From positions 1 to 37,355 of the IMG/VR virus record IMGVR_UViG_3300048930_000264: DNA of 37,355 bases; one strand, given 5' to 3'. Shown piece by piece: positions 17,948 to 25,868 of this stretch. Below the pieces are notes generated by a model. The model made no database searches. It was not told where the DNA came from and saw only the letters and a program-made list of their open reading frames with translations. A program made the position numbers and the translations under genes. Every line of letters starts with the position of its first letter. Within the stretch, counting starts at the first letter, position 1. Origin of the DNA: a virus.

Positions 17948-19170
17948 TGTTTGGCCTGTTCCGCAAGAGCGGCACCTACACGGTCGACCAACTCGCGCGG
18001 GTCGCCGGCTGGATCGGCTGGGGGTCTGCGGCCGGGTCGTCGGTGACAGAGTGGAGTGCCGTCGATGTCCCGGCAGTATTCTGCGCGGCGCGGGTGATCT
18101 CGGAAGGCATCGCGCAGATGCCGGTGCGCGTGGTGGCGGAACGATACGGAGGCGGCGCGTTGCCGCGTCTCGACGTGCAGCGCGAACATTGGGCGCACCA
18201 TCTGCTCGCGGTTCGCCCGAACTCGTGGCAGACAAGCTACGAGTTCCGCGAGGGCATGGTATTCAACGCGGCGCTGGGGCGTGGCGCCATAGCCATCAAG
18301 AACGTGGTAGACGGGCAGGTCCGCGAGCTGCTCCCGGTTCCCGCGGCGTCATGGACGGTAGAGCAGAAGGCGGACTGGTCTCTTCGGATTCGCGTTCACT
18401 ATGCGGACAAGACGCATGGCGAGTTCGACCTGTCGCAGGTGTTCTACCTGCGCGGGCCAAGCCTTGATGGATTTCAGGCGTTGCCGGCCGTGCGGCAGGC
18501 GCGCGAGGCTATCGGCCTGTCGCTCGCGCTGGAGCGGCAGCAAGCAAAACTGGCGGGCAACGGCGGCAAGCCGTCAGGCGTCCTGTCTTTCGCCAATCGC
18601 CTCGCGCCTGAGACGATGGAGAAGTTGCGCGAGACATGGCATGCCAGATTTGGGCCGGGCGGGGACGGCGGCATCGCCATTCTGGACGGCGAGGCGAAGT
18701 TCCACAGCATGACGATGACGTCTGTGGACGCACAATATATCGAAACGCGCCGCCTTCAGGTGGAGGAAATCGCGCGGGCATTTCGCGTCCAGCCGATCAT
18801 GCTGATGCAGGCGGACAAGGCGGCGACCTACGCCAGCGCCGAGCAGATGTTCCGCACGCATGTGATCCACACTCTGGGCCCGTGGATCGAGCGTTTTGAG
18901 CAGGCGGCAACTCGGGATATTCTCGGGAATGCGACCGGCCTGAAGGTCGATCTCGACGAGCGCAACTTGATGCGCGGGGATTTCAAGGACCAGGCCGAAT
19001 ACTACACGAAAGCGCTCGGGGCCGGCGGCCAACCAGCATGGATGACGGTTAACGAAATCCGGGCCGAGGTCGGCCTCAACCCGATCTCGGATGCGTGGGC
19101 CGACACGGTGTCGCGCGGCGCGATGTCCACCGATGGAGGCGGCGATGGAAACGAAATTCCTCGGGCTTGA
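17947..19170 (+). CDS. Portal protein (HK97 family)
   Basis: The 407-residue protein forms the dodecameric DNA channel at the head vertex. ATG 17947 overlaps the TerL stop by one base. Signature segments include VFCAARVISEGIAQMPVRVV, LLAVRPNSWQTSYEFREGM, RGPSLDGFQALPAVRQAREA, LSFANRLAPETMEKLR and GGIAILDGEAKFHSMTMT, followed by EIARAFRVQPIMLM, all typical of HK97 gp3-like portals. Its 3' end overlaps the protease gene by 26 bases in another frame. Confidence 0.94.
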   Translation: MFGLFRKSGTYTVDQLARVAGWIGWGSAAGSSVTEWSAVDVPAVFCAARVISEGIAQMPVRVVAERYGGGALPRLDVQREHWAHHLLAVRPNSWQTSYEFREGMVFNAALGRGAIAIKNVVDGQVRELLPVPAASWTVEQKADWSLRIRVHYADKTHGEFDLSQVFYLRGPSLDGFQALPAVRQAREAIGLSLALERQQAKLAGNGGKPSGVLSFANRLAPETMEKLRETWHARFGPGGDGGIAILDGEAKFHSMTMTSVDAQYIETRRLQVEEIARAFRVQPIMLMQADKAATYASAEQMFRTHVIHTLGPWIERFEQAATRDILGNATGLKVDLDERNLMRGDFKDQAEYYTKALGAGGQPAWMTVNEIRAEVGLNPISDAWADTVSRGAMSTDGGGDGNEIPRA

Positions 19171-19762
19171 CTGGAAAGCCGACGAGGCGGGCCACATCGA
19201 GGGATACGGCTCTGTGTTCGAGGAAGTGGACCGGGGCGGCGACATCGTGGCCCGCGGCGCCTTCACGGCGTCGCTGGGCAGTGGTCGCAAGGTCAAGATG
19301 CTGATGCAGCACGACCCCGGCCGCGTCATCGGCGTCTGGGATGATCTGAGTGAGGATGCCAAGGGGCTGCGGGTCAAGGGGCGGCTGCTGACCAAGGTTC
19401 CGGCGGGCGCTGAGGCATACGAGCTGATCAAGGCAGGAGCGATGGACGGGCTGAGCATCGGGTATCGCACGGTCCGGTCGATGGATCGCAATGGCCGCCG
19501 GGTGATCATGGAGGCGGATCTCTGGGAAGTGTCGGTGGTCACTTTCCCGATGAACGAAATGGCGCGGGTCGACGCGGTGAAGGCCGCCGACATGACGCGC
19601 CGAGAGATGGAACGGCTGCTCATGCAGGACGCTGGGCTGTCCCGTTCCGTGGCCCGTGAGCTCATGGCCGGGGGCTACAACGCGGTCAAGGCCATGCAGG
19701 ACGCTGGCGGCGATGGCGCGGACGAAGTGGCGGCGCTGTTGAAGGCCCGTCTTTCCCTCTAA
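19145..19762 (+). CDS. Prohead maturation protease (HK97 gp4, S78/U35 family)
   Basis: ATG 19145 with GGAGGCGG in front gives 205 residues starting METKFLGLDWKADEAGHIEG. The serine protease has GYGSVFEEVDRGGDIVARGA near the start, His56 in LMQHDPGRVIG and Ser104 in DGLSIGYR, the family's catalytic pair, then EVSVVTFPMN. It removes the N-terminal delta domain of the capsid protein during head maturation. The last 50 residues (REMERLLMQDAGLSRSVARE) form a helical extension typical of proteases that join the scaffold. Confidence 0.93.
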   Translation: METKFLGLDWKADEAGHIEGYGSVFEEVDRGGDIVARGAFTASLGSGRKVKMLMQHDPGRVIGVWDDLSEDAKGLRVKGRLLTKVPAGAEAYELIKAGAMDGLSIGYRTVRSMDRNGRRVIMEADLWEVSVVTFPMNEMARVDAVKAADMTRREMERLLMQDAGLSRSVARELMAGGYNAVKAMQDAGGDGADEVAALLKARLSL

Positions 19763-19783
19763 CGCCATGCAAGGAGAATGGTC

Positions 19784-21031
19784 ATGGCTCTGGAAGAACT
19801 GAAACCCCTCATCGAAGAGGGCAACAAGGCGATCGCCGCCATCCGTGCCGATTTCGACAAGAAGTCGGCCGAGGATGCGGTGGAGAAGGAGAAGCTGGCC
19901 CGCATGGAGGCCGACCTTGCGGCCACGCTGAAGGCGAAGCAGGATGCGGAAATGGCCATGCAGGCCATCGAGCGCCGACTGGCCGAAGTGGAGACCAAGG
20001 CGAACCGCCCGGGCGCGGGGCTGAGCACGAAGGATGCGGACGAATACAAGGACGCCTTCGTCGCGTTCATTCGCGATCCGCACAACCCGTCGGCTCAGCA
20101 GAAGCTGCACGAACTGAGCCGCAAGGCGACGGATGTGCGGACCTCGACGGCCGGCTCTGGCGGGTATGCGCTGCCCGAGGAGATCGCCCGCGACATCGCC
20201 AAGCAGGTGCAGGACATGTCGCCGATCCGTCAGGTGGCGCGTGTCGTGCAGGTGGGGACACCGGACTACAAGGAGCTCGTGGACCTCAACGGCTTCGGCT
20301 TCGAGTGGGTCGGGGAGACGGACACGCGCAACCAGACGAACACGCCGAACCTCGGGGAATGCGCGCCGAGCTTCGGCAGCATCGTCGCCAAGCCCGAGGC
20401 CACGGTCGAGTCGCTGGAGGATCTGTTCTTCAACGTCGAAACCTGGCTGGCCGGGTCCGCGGTGGAGCAATTCGCCATCGGTGAAGGGGCCGCCTTCGTG
20501 TCGGGCAACGGGACGAACAAGCCCACCGGCTTTCTCGCTGGTGTCCCCGTCGCCACGGCGGATGCGTCGCGCGCCTTCGGGGTGCTGCAGTATGTCCCGA
20601 CCGGGCAGGCGGCAGCTCTGGCCGCCAACCCCTTCTCGAACCTGCTGGATGTCGCTTACGGCCTGAAGGCCGGCTATCGCGGCAACGCGCGGTGGGTGAT
20701 GAACTCGGCGACGATGGCGGCGCATGCCAAGATCGTCGACGGCGAAGGCCGGCCGCTCCTGCAGAACTCGGTCGCCGCTGGTGTTCCGGCAACGGTTCAC
20801 GGTTACCCGGTGCTCATCGCCGAAGACATGCCGGCCATCGCCGCAAATGCCTTCCCGATCGCGTTCGGGGACTTCTCCCGCGGCTACCTGATCGCCGACC
20901 GCGTGGGCATGTCGATCGTCCGGGACGAGGTCACGAAGCCCGGGTATGTCCGTTACATCATCCGCAAGCGGGTGGGCGGCAAGGTGAAGGACAGCAATGC
21001 GATCAAGCTGCTGAAGATCGCGGCCACCTGA
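19784..21031 (+). CDS. Major capsid protein (HK97 fold)
   Basis: ATG 19784 has AAGGAG seven bases in front. The 415-residue protein begins with a coiled-coil delta domain (residues about 1-80, KEKLARMEADLAATLKAKQD) that serves as built-in scaffold and should be cleaved by the protease upstream. The mature part shows HK97 features: STAGSGGYALPEEIARDI, EATVESLEDLFFNVETWL, AFVSGNGTNKPTGFL, NARWVMNSATMAAHAKI, GYPVLIAEDMPAI and IAFGDFSRGYLIADRVGMSI. It is expected to be the most abundant virion protein; a hairpin follows the gene. Confidence 0.95.
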   Translation: MALEELKPLIEEGNKAIAAIRADFDKKSAEDAVEKEKLARMEADLAATLKAKQDAEMAMQAIERRLAEVETKANRPGAGLSTKDADEYKDAFVAFIRDPHNPSAQQKLHELSRKATDVRTSTAGSGGYALPEEIARDIAKQVQDMSPIRQVARVVQVGTPDYKELVDLNGFGFEWVGETDTRNQTNTPNLGECAPSFGSIVAKPEATVESLEDLFFNVETWLAGSAVEQFAIGEGAAFVSGNGTNKPTGFLAGVPVATADASRAFGVLQYVPTGQAAALAANPFSNLLDVAYGLKAGYRGNARWVMNSATMAAHAKIVDGEGRPLLQNSVAAGVPATVHGYPVLIAEDMPAIAANAFPIAFGDFSRGYLIADRVGMSIVRDEVTKPGYVRYIIRKRVGGKVKDSNAIKLLKIAAT

Positions 21032-21046
21032 GTCGGTTCCGTCAGA

Positions 21047-21066
21047 GGGGGCGGGGTGCCGCCCCC
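21047..21066 (+). terminator. GC hairpin after the capsid gene (possible attenuator)
   Basis: GGGGGCGG-GGTG-CCGCCCCC, a perfect 8-bp stem, is flanked by an outer GTCGG/CCGAC stem (21032-21036 with 21076-21080). Only two Ts follow, so it is a weak intrinsic terminator at best. It may protect the capsid message's 3' end or reduce transcription into the following genes. Confidence 0.4.
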
Positions 21067-21092
21067 TTCCCAGAGCCGACACGGAGGTGGGT

Positions 21093-21248
21093 ATGCCCAA
21101 GCTAAAGAAACCGGTCTTTGGCGTCCCCGCTGGGGACGTCTACCCGCGCGAGATACCGGCAGGGGAGGAGTGTCCGCCAGAACTCGAGGGCGCCGCGCGG
21201 GCTCTCGGTGCACTTGACGAGGCCCGGCCGAAGGGAAAGTCAAAGTGA
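21093..21248 (+). CDS. Small head-module protein (51 aa)
   Basis: ATG 21093 with GGAGGT in front; the TGA overlaps the connector start. The product (PKLKKPVFGVPAGDVYPREI, then PAGEECPPELEGAARALGAL and a Lys-rich end) looks unstructured and polar. Small genes here in HK97-type phages may encode head-decoration or linker proteins, but nothing diagnostic is present. Confidence 0.5.
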   Translation: MPKLKKPVFGVPAGDVYPREIPAGEECPPELEGAARALGALDEARPKGKSK

Positions 21249-21760
21249 CGCCTACCCTCGTCGCCCCGCCGACCGCCGCCCTTGTCACCGTTGACGAGGC
21301 CCGCCGGCAGGCGCGCATTGACGACCACCACGAAGACGATCTTGTCCAGAATTACATAGACGCTGCCGTGTCGATGCTGGACGGCTGGGGCGGCATCCTT
21401 GGTCGGGCGATCATGCCGCAGACATGGCGGCAGCAGTTCGACGGCTGGGGAACGCTGCGCCTGGCTCTGCCGGATGTGCAGTCGGTGGCGGTGACCTACC
21501 GCGACGCTGAGGGAGAAATGCAGCCGATCGAGGCGTCATTGGGCGCGGATGCGTTGGGCGCCTATGTCGAGGCCGAAGGGCCGGATACGGACCTTGTGCG
21601 CGTCGATTATGTCTGTGCCATGCCGGAGAGCGCGCGCAGGACGGTTCGGCAGGCGGTGGTGCTTCAGGTCGCGGCCTGGGCGGATGACCGGGCCGGCGCA
21701 AGCGAGCTGTCGCCCGGCGCCATGGCGCTGGTGTCTATTGCGAGGCGGCAACGGGTATGA
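21245..21760 (+). CDS. Head-tail connector (HK97 gp6-like)
   Basis: GTG 21245 overlaps the previous stop. The 171-residue protein shows the gp6-like pattern: VTVDEARRQARIDDHHEDDL then VQNYIDAAVSMLDGWGGILG, RAIMPQTWRQQF, a beta region around LPDVQSVAVTYRDAEG, and a C-terminal helix MPESARRTVRQAVVLQVAAW. These proteins form a ring under the portal that receives the tail. Confidence 0.85.
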   Translation: MTPTLVAPPTAALVTVDEARRQARIDDHHEDDLVQNYIDAAVSMLDGWGGILGRAIMPQTWRQQFDGWGTLRLALPDVQSVAVTYRDAEGEMQPIEASLGADALGAYVEAEGPDTDLVRVDYVCAMPESARRTVRQAVVLQVAAWADDRAGASELSPGAMALVSIARRQRV

Positions 21761-22095
21761 AGGCCGGCGCGCTGGACCGGCGGGTGCAGTTCCACCGCGC
21801 CACGTTGACGGACAACGGTTTCGGACAGGCGGAAACATGGGCGCCGCTGGGCGAGCCGGTTTGGGCGGCGCGGCAGGACGTGAGCGACGGAGAGCGCTGG
21901 CGAGCTGGCGAAATTGCGGCGCACATCACGACGCGCTGGACGGTGCGGTGGTCGCCCTTCACGGCGGCACTGACCCCGCGCGACAGGCTGACATGCGACG
22001 GATTGTCTTACGACATCAGCGGCATCAAGGAAACCGGTGGCCGGCGGGCCTTCCTAGAGATTACCGCAGCGGCGAGGGCTGACGCATGGCCATGA
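21757..22095 (+). CDS. Head closure protein (SPP1 gp16 / HK97 gp7-like)
   Basis: ATG 21757 overlaps the connector stop. The 112-residue beta-barrel-like protein has the family start GALDRRVQFHRATLTDNGFG, WAPLGEPVWAARQDVSDGER, ITTRWTVRWSPFTAALTPRD and CDGLSYDISGIKETGGRRAF. It plugs or closes the head after packaging and binds the tail completion protein. Confidence 0.83.
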   Translation: MKAGALDRRVQFHRATLTDNGFGQAETWAPLGEPVWAARQDVSDGERWRAGEIAAHITTRWTVRWSPFTAALTPRDRLTCDGLSYDISGIKETGGRRAFLEITAAARADAWP

Positions 22096-22634
22096 CAATG
22101 CGTGTCGAGGGGTTGCGCGATCTTGATGCTGCGCTTGCCGATCTGTCCAAGGGCGCCGGGCGTGGCGCACTTCGGCGCGCTGGCGTGCGTGGGCTGCAAC
22201 CGATGGCCGAACTTGCGCGGTCACTTGCCCCTGTGGACGAAGGAGAATTGCGCGACAGCATCAGTGTTAGCGCCAAGGCGAGCGGCACAAAGGTTGGGAA
22301 GGCCGAGTTTGCGGCAGCGATGCGGGCCGGCCTCGGCCGTGAAGCTGCAGTCGCCGCGATGCGTGATGCCCGCCGGGCCGCAAAAGCGGAGGGCGCACCG
22401 GCGTTTGTCGAGTTGTTCATGGGGCCGGCGCAAGCAAAGACAAAGGCCGATGCGATCAAGCGCATTGTCATGGAGTTCGGCTCTGCACGACACCAGCCGC
22501 GCAGTTACATGCGGCCCGCCTGGGATCAAGGCCGCGGCCCTTTGCTGCAGCGTGTTCAGTTGACTCTGGCTGAGGAAATCCGGGCTGCCGTGGCGCGAGC
22601 GGAGCGGAAGGCCGCAAGGATGGCGGCCCGCTGA
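22086..22634 (+). CDS. HK97 gp10-like tail protein
   Basis: The 182-residue protein starts in the end of the head-closure gene at ATG 22086 (22092 also possible). Family features: GLRDLDAALADLSKGAGRGA, SLAPVDEGELRDSISVSA, then EFGSARHQPRSYMRPAWDQG near the C-terminus, where the short 'E-F-G-T-x-x-x-x-x-P-x-x-F-M-R-P' signature of gp10 proteins is clear. It belongs to the head-tail joining set. A helical Ala/Arg-rich insertion in the middle (AAMRAGLGREAAVAAMRDAR) lengthens it. Confidence 0.84.
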   Translation: MAMTMRVEGLRDLDAALADLSKGAGRGALRRAGVRGLQPMAELARSLAPVDEGELRDSISVSAKASGTKVGKAEFAAAMRAGLGREAAVAAMRDARRAAKAEGAPAFVELFMGPAQAKTKADAIKRIVMEFGSARHQPRSYMRPAWDQGRGPLLQRVQLTLAEEIRAAVARAERKAARMAAR

Positions 22635-23017
22635 TGGAAGAGGAATTCCGGGCTCTGTTGTTGGCGGATGCCGACATCGTCGCGCTTTGTGCCGGGCGCG
22701 TTGGTTTTGGCGAGCGGACGCAGGGGCAGCCGCTTCCCGCGCTGGTTCTCAACGTCGTCGGCGGCGCCGAAACCATGACGTTGCAGGGTCCGAACGGCTT
22801 GCTGTCTTCGCGTATGCAGGTGGATTGTTACGCAGCCAGCTATGCAGCGGCAAAGGTGCTTTCCCGCGTTGTGTTGACCGTCCTAAACGGGCACCGCGGC
22901 GGCGGGTTTCGGCTGATCGAAAGCGTTGCGATCAGAGACGGCCGCGAGGGCGGCAGCAATGAGGCGGATCGCCCGTTCCGGGTCAGCCTCGATTTTCTGA
23001 CACACTGGAGGGCATGA
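22634..23017 (+). CDS. Tail completion/terminator protein (DUF3168-like)
   Basis: ATG 22634 overlaps the previous stop by one base. The 127-residue protein shows EEEFRALLLADADIVALCAG at the start, LPALVLNVVGGAETMTLQGP, MQVDCYAASYAAAKVLSRVV, and ends FRVSLDFLTHWRA, the layout of DUF3168 / gp17-like proteins. They cap the tail tube at its head end. Confidence 0.83.
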   Translation: MEEEFRALLLADADIVALCAGRVGFGERTQGQPLPALVLNVVGGAETMTLQGPNGLLSSRMQVDCYAASYAAAKVLSRVVLTVLNGHRGGGFRLIESVAIRDGREGGSNEADRPFRVSLDFLTHWRA

Positions 23018-23018
23018 G

Positions 23019-23495
23019 ATGCCGGAAACCGCCTTCGGGGGCGACATCGCCCACAACTGGGAACTCTGGATCGGTCGCACGACTATCGTCGATGAAACGC
23101 CGACAACCACATGGACGCAGATTTTCGGTTTCACCGATCTGCCGTTCCCCGATCAGGTGCCCGAGGACATCGACGCGACGCACATGCAGTCGCCTGGACG
23201 GGCGCGCGAGACCATCCCCGGTTATCTCCCGGTGGCTGACTGGTCTCAGGAAAAGCAGCTCTGGGGCGATGCCGGCGACGACCTGCTGAAAACGCTGTCG
23301 GACCTCACGCGGGCGGGAACGCGGGAAATCGTGCAATTTGAGTTCAATGTTGACCCTGACGGCACCAGCTACCGGCTGACATTCCGCGGCTATGTCAACA
23401 GCTTCATCCCGACCGGATCGGCCGGCGGCATCGCCATGGCAAACGTCAACTTCAAGATGTTCAACACCGTGACCAACTCGCGGGTGATCCCGTAA
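23019..23495 (+). CDS. Major tail (tube) protein
   Basis: The 158-residue protein lies where the tail tube gene is expected, before the tail chaperones. It is beta-rich: WELWIGRTTIVDETPTTTWT, IPGYLPVADWSQEKQLWGDA, REIVQFEFNVDPDGTSYRLT, FRGYVNSFIPTGSAGGIAMA and NVNFKMFNTV, the last part being typical of tube proteins of the lambda gpV type (a 'G-x-V-x-x-x-x-x-x-G' loop followed by strands). Hexamer rings stack to form the tube of a non-contractile tail. Confidence 0.82.
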   Translation: MPETAFGGDIAHNWELWIGRTTIVDETPTTTWTQIFGFTDLPFPDQVPEDIDATHMQSPGRARETIPGYLPVADWSQEKQLWGDAGDDLLKTLSDLTRAGTREIVQFEFNVDPDGTSYRLTFRGYVNSFIPTGSAGGIAMANVNFKMFNTVTNSRVIP

Positions 23496-23827
23496 TGGCG
23501 GCGATCACCGGCGAGGTCCGAGCCGAGCACGGCGGCAGGACTTACACGCTGCGCTTTACTGCGCTTGGCCTTGGCCGGCTTCAGGAGGAGTTCGGTTCAA
23601 GCCTCGGTGGCTTGCTGGACGGCACGGCCAAGGAAAGCGTGCTCATGCTGCCTATGGTCGGCATCATCCGCGAGGCGCTGCGGAAGGGCGAACGCATGCC
23701 GCATGATGAGGCGCAGGAGCTGGCGGACGACATGTTGACGGCTGACATGGACCTCGCTGTGCGGGTGCTCAATGCGGCATTCCCGCCGCCGAAGCCGGGA
23801 AAGTCGGCGGGGCGTCGGGCGGCATAG
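23495..23827 (+). CDS. Tail assembly chaperone, short form (gpG / GTA gp10-like)
   Basis: ATG 23495 overlaps the tube-gene stop by one base. The 110-residue protein (GEVRAEHGGRTYTLRFTALG, LGRLQEEFGSSLGGLLDG, LPMVGIIREALRKG, then DDMLTADMDLAVRVLNAAFP) matches the GTA-gp10-like group that precedes the tape measure gene. Near its end the codons G-GGA-AAG form the same slippery heptamer as in lambda G. Most ribosomes should stop at TAG 23825-23827, and a few shift back one base to make a longer G-GT-like fusion. Confidence 0.8.
   Translation: MAAITGEVRAEHGGRTYTLRFTALGLGRLQEEFGSSLGGLLDGTAKESVLMLPMVGIIREALRKGERMPHDEAQELADDMLTADMDLAVRVLNAAFPPPKPGKSAGRRAA
23797..23803 (+). other. Programmed -1 frameshift site GGGAAAG
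   Basis: The heptamer is in the exact phase X-XXY-YYZ (G-GGA-AAG) of the upstream frame, identical to the lambda G/GT slip site. After slipping, the -1 frame is open through to TGA 24094-24096 and gives a chaperone-like extension. Expected fusion about 200 residues. Confidence 0.82.
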
Positions 23828-24096
23828 ACCTAGAACCCCTTTTGCGCGCTTGGGTCGGCATGGGCCTTGACGGTGCGCGGTTCTGGGAACTGACGCCCCG
23901 TCAGATAGCGGTTGAGATGGACGGCGCAGCGGATCGAATGCGCATGCAACGATCGCTGGTCTGGTGGGGCGCCATGCTGCCGCACATGAAGCAACCGCCG
24001 AAACATGACGAGTTCGCAGGCATCCGGCGGCGCGGTCTGGCGGATTGCATCGCCGCATGGGAGCGCGTGCGGCGCGCGATGGAACGGGGGCGCTGA
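23803..24096 (+). CDS. Tail chaperone T-part, reached by -1 frameshift
   Basis: In the -1 frame after the slip site the reading continues VGGASGGIDLEPLLRAWVGM, then GLDGARFWELTPRQIAVEMD, RMQRSLVWWGAMLPHMKQPP and RRGLADCIAAWERVRRAMER. The FW-x-LTPxx pattern is that of the small tail chaperones of alphaproteobacterial phages and GTAs. No good independent start exists (TTG 23842 and ATG 23860 are poor), supporting expression mainly as a fusion. The T-part should bind the tape measure protein during tail assembly. Confidence 0.75.
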   Translation, partial: VGGASGGIDLEPLLRAWVGMGLDGARFWELTPRQIAVEMDGAADRMRMQRSLVWWGAMLPHMKQPPKHDEFAGIRRRGLADCIAAWERVRRAMERGR

Positions 24097-25868
24097 TGGC
24101 ACAAGCAACAATCGGCGCGCTTCGGGTCAACCTCAGCCTTGACTCGGCGCAATTCGCCCAAGGGCTGCAGCAGGCGCAAGGCCGCATGGCGGCTTTCGGC
24201 AAGCAGATGCAAGTCATTGGCGCTGCAGTCACGGCGGTTGGGACGGGCGTTGCTCTGGCGATCCGGGGGCAGTTGAACGCGGCCGACGAGTTGGCCAAGG
24301 CAAGCGCGCGGATCGGTGTGCCTGTCGAGGCGCTTTCGCAGCTTCAGTTTGCCGCCGAACTGTCGGCCGTGAGCATGTCTCAGCTTGAAGTCGGCTTGCG
24401 CGGTCTGTCGCGGAACATGGTCGATAACGCGGAAGGCTTCGCCGCCATCGGGATCGCGCTGCGTGACGCCGAGGGGGTAATGCGGCCGACCGAGGCTGTC
24501 CTCGCTGACTTGGCGGACGTGCTCGCCGGAATGCCGGAAGGGGCAGAGCGCACCGCGCTGGCGATGGAACTCATGGGGCGCAGCGGCGGTGACATGCTGC
24601 CGCTTCTGGTGGGTGGCGCCGACGCGCTGCGGGCGATGATGCAAGAGGCGGGCGCGCTGGGCCTTACCATTTCCCAGGATCTGGCGATTGCCGCCCAACA
24701 GTTCAATGACAATCTGACGCGGTTGCAGCGGACGGTTACGGGCATTTGGCGCCAGATGTCGGCGCAGCTTGCGCCTGTGCTTGAGCAGATTTCAGAAGCG
24801 TTGATCGCGGTCGCATCAGTGTTCCGTGATCTGTCGCCAGAGGCGCAACGATTTTTGGGCGTTATGGGCGGGCTGACTGTTGTTCTCGGGCCGATCCTTG
24901 TTGCGGCCGGGCTTCTCGTAACGGCAATGTCGGCATTGTCCGCGCCGGTTCTTGCTGTGGTCGCCGGCCTTGCGGCGCTGACCGCGGCAACTGTCGCGCT
25001 GTGGCCGCACTTGGTGGACTTGAAGGACCGCGGGCTTGATGCTGTCAACACGCTGGTCGACGGCTTCTGGGCGTTCAAGGAAAGCGCCGAAATGGCGGTT
25101 GTTGGCGCAGTCGAGGCGATCCGCGCGAAGTTCTTGGAATGGGTCGAGTGGGTGCGCGGCCTGCCTGCGATGTTCATTCAGATCGGGCGCGACATCATCG
25201 ACGGGCTGATCGTCGGTATTCGGGAGAAGATCGGCGAGCTGCGGGATGTGATGGTGCAGCTTGCCCGCGACGCGATCCCGAACTGGATGCGCGGCCCGCT
25301 TGGGATCGAGTCGCCATCGCGCGTGTTCCGCGAGATCGGCGCGAATCTGATGCAGGGCCTGCAGATCGGGATTGAAGACAACATCGCCGGCCCGGCCGAT
25401 GCCATGGCGGGCGTCGCCGACACCATGAGCAGCAGCTTTGAAAGTGCCTTTGCCGACATCGTCGCCGGGACGGCCAAGCCGCGCGACGCGATCCGGGCGC
25501 TTGCCGATGATCTTCGTAAGATGTTTGCTCAGCGTGCCGCGCGCGCGCTGTTTGGCGACGGCGGGGTCCTGAGCGGCATTTTCGACGGGTTTCGAGCGGA
25601 CGGGGGTCCGGTGAGCGCGGGCCGCGCCTATGTCGTGGGCGAGCGCGGGCCTGAATTGTTCGTGCCGCGCGGCAATGGGCAGATTGTCCCGAATGGCGCG
25701 GGCGGAACGGTGACAATCAGCCTGGCGCCCGGCCTCGTGGCGCAGATGCAGGGCGACATGCGGGGCATTGCCGTCCAGACGGTGCAGGACGGGCTCGCCG
25801 CTTATGACCGTCTTGTCGCGCCGGCAACCGCCGCGCGCATCGCCGCCGATCCGGGGCGCATCGGATGA
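24096..25868 (+). CDS. Tail tape measure protein
   Basis: ATG 24096 overlaps the chaperone stop by one base. The 590-residue protein starts LRVNLSLDSAQFAQGLQQAQ, a standard tape-measure beginning, followed by coiled-coil/helix stretches. A hydrophobic block at about 250-303 (GGLTVVLGPILVAAGLLVTA, LAVVAGLAALTAATVAL) probably inserts into the host membrane at infection. The end has FADGG-like FRADGGPVSAGRAYVVGERG-PELFVPRG. At about 0.15 nm per residue the tail would be near 90 nm. Confidence 0.9.
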   Translation: MAQATIGALRVNLSLDSAQFAQGLQQAQGRMAAFGKQMQVIGAAVTAVGTGVALAIRGQLNAADELAKASARIGVPVEALSQLQFAAELSAVSMSQLEVGLRGLSRNMVDNAEGFAAIGIALRDAEGVMRPTEAVLADLADVLAGMPEGAERTALAMELMGRSGGDMLPLLVGGADALRAMMQEAGALGLTISQDLAIAAQQFNDNLTRLQRTVTGIWRQMSAQLAPVLEQISEALIAVASVFRDLSPEAQRFLGVMGGLTVVLGPILVAAGLLVTAMSALSAPVLAVVAGLAALTAATVALWPHLVDLKDRGLDAVNTLVDGFWAFKESAEMAVVGAVEAIRAKFLEWVEWVRGLPAMFIQIGRDIIDGLIVGIREKIGELRDVMVQLARDAIPNWMRGPLGIESPSRVFREIGANLMQGLQIGIEDNIAGPADAMAGVADTMSSSFESAFADIVAGTAKPRDAIRALADDLRKMFAQRAARALFGDGGVLSGIFDGFRADGGPVSAGRAYVVGERGPELFVPRGNGQIVPNGAGGTVTISLAPGLVAQMQGDMRGIAVQTVQDGLAAYDRLVAPATAARIAADPGRIG

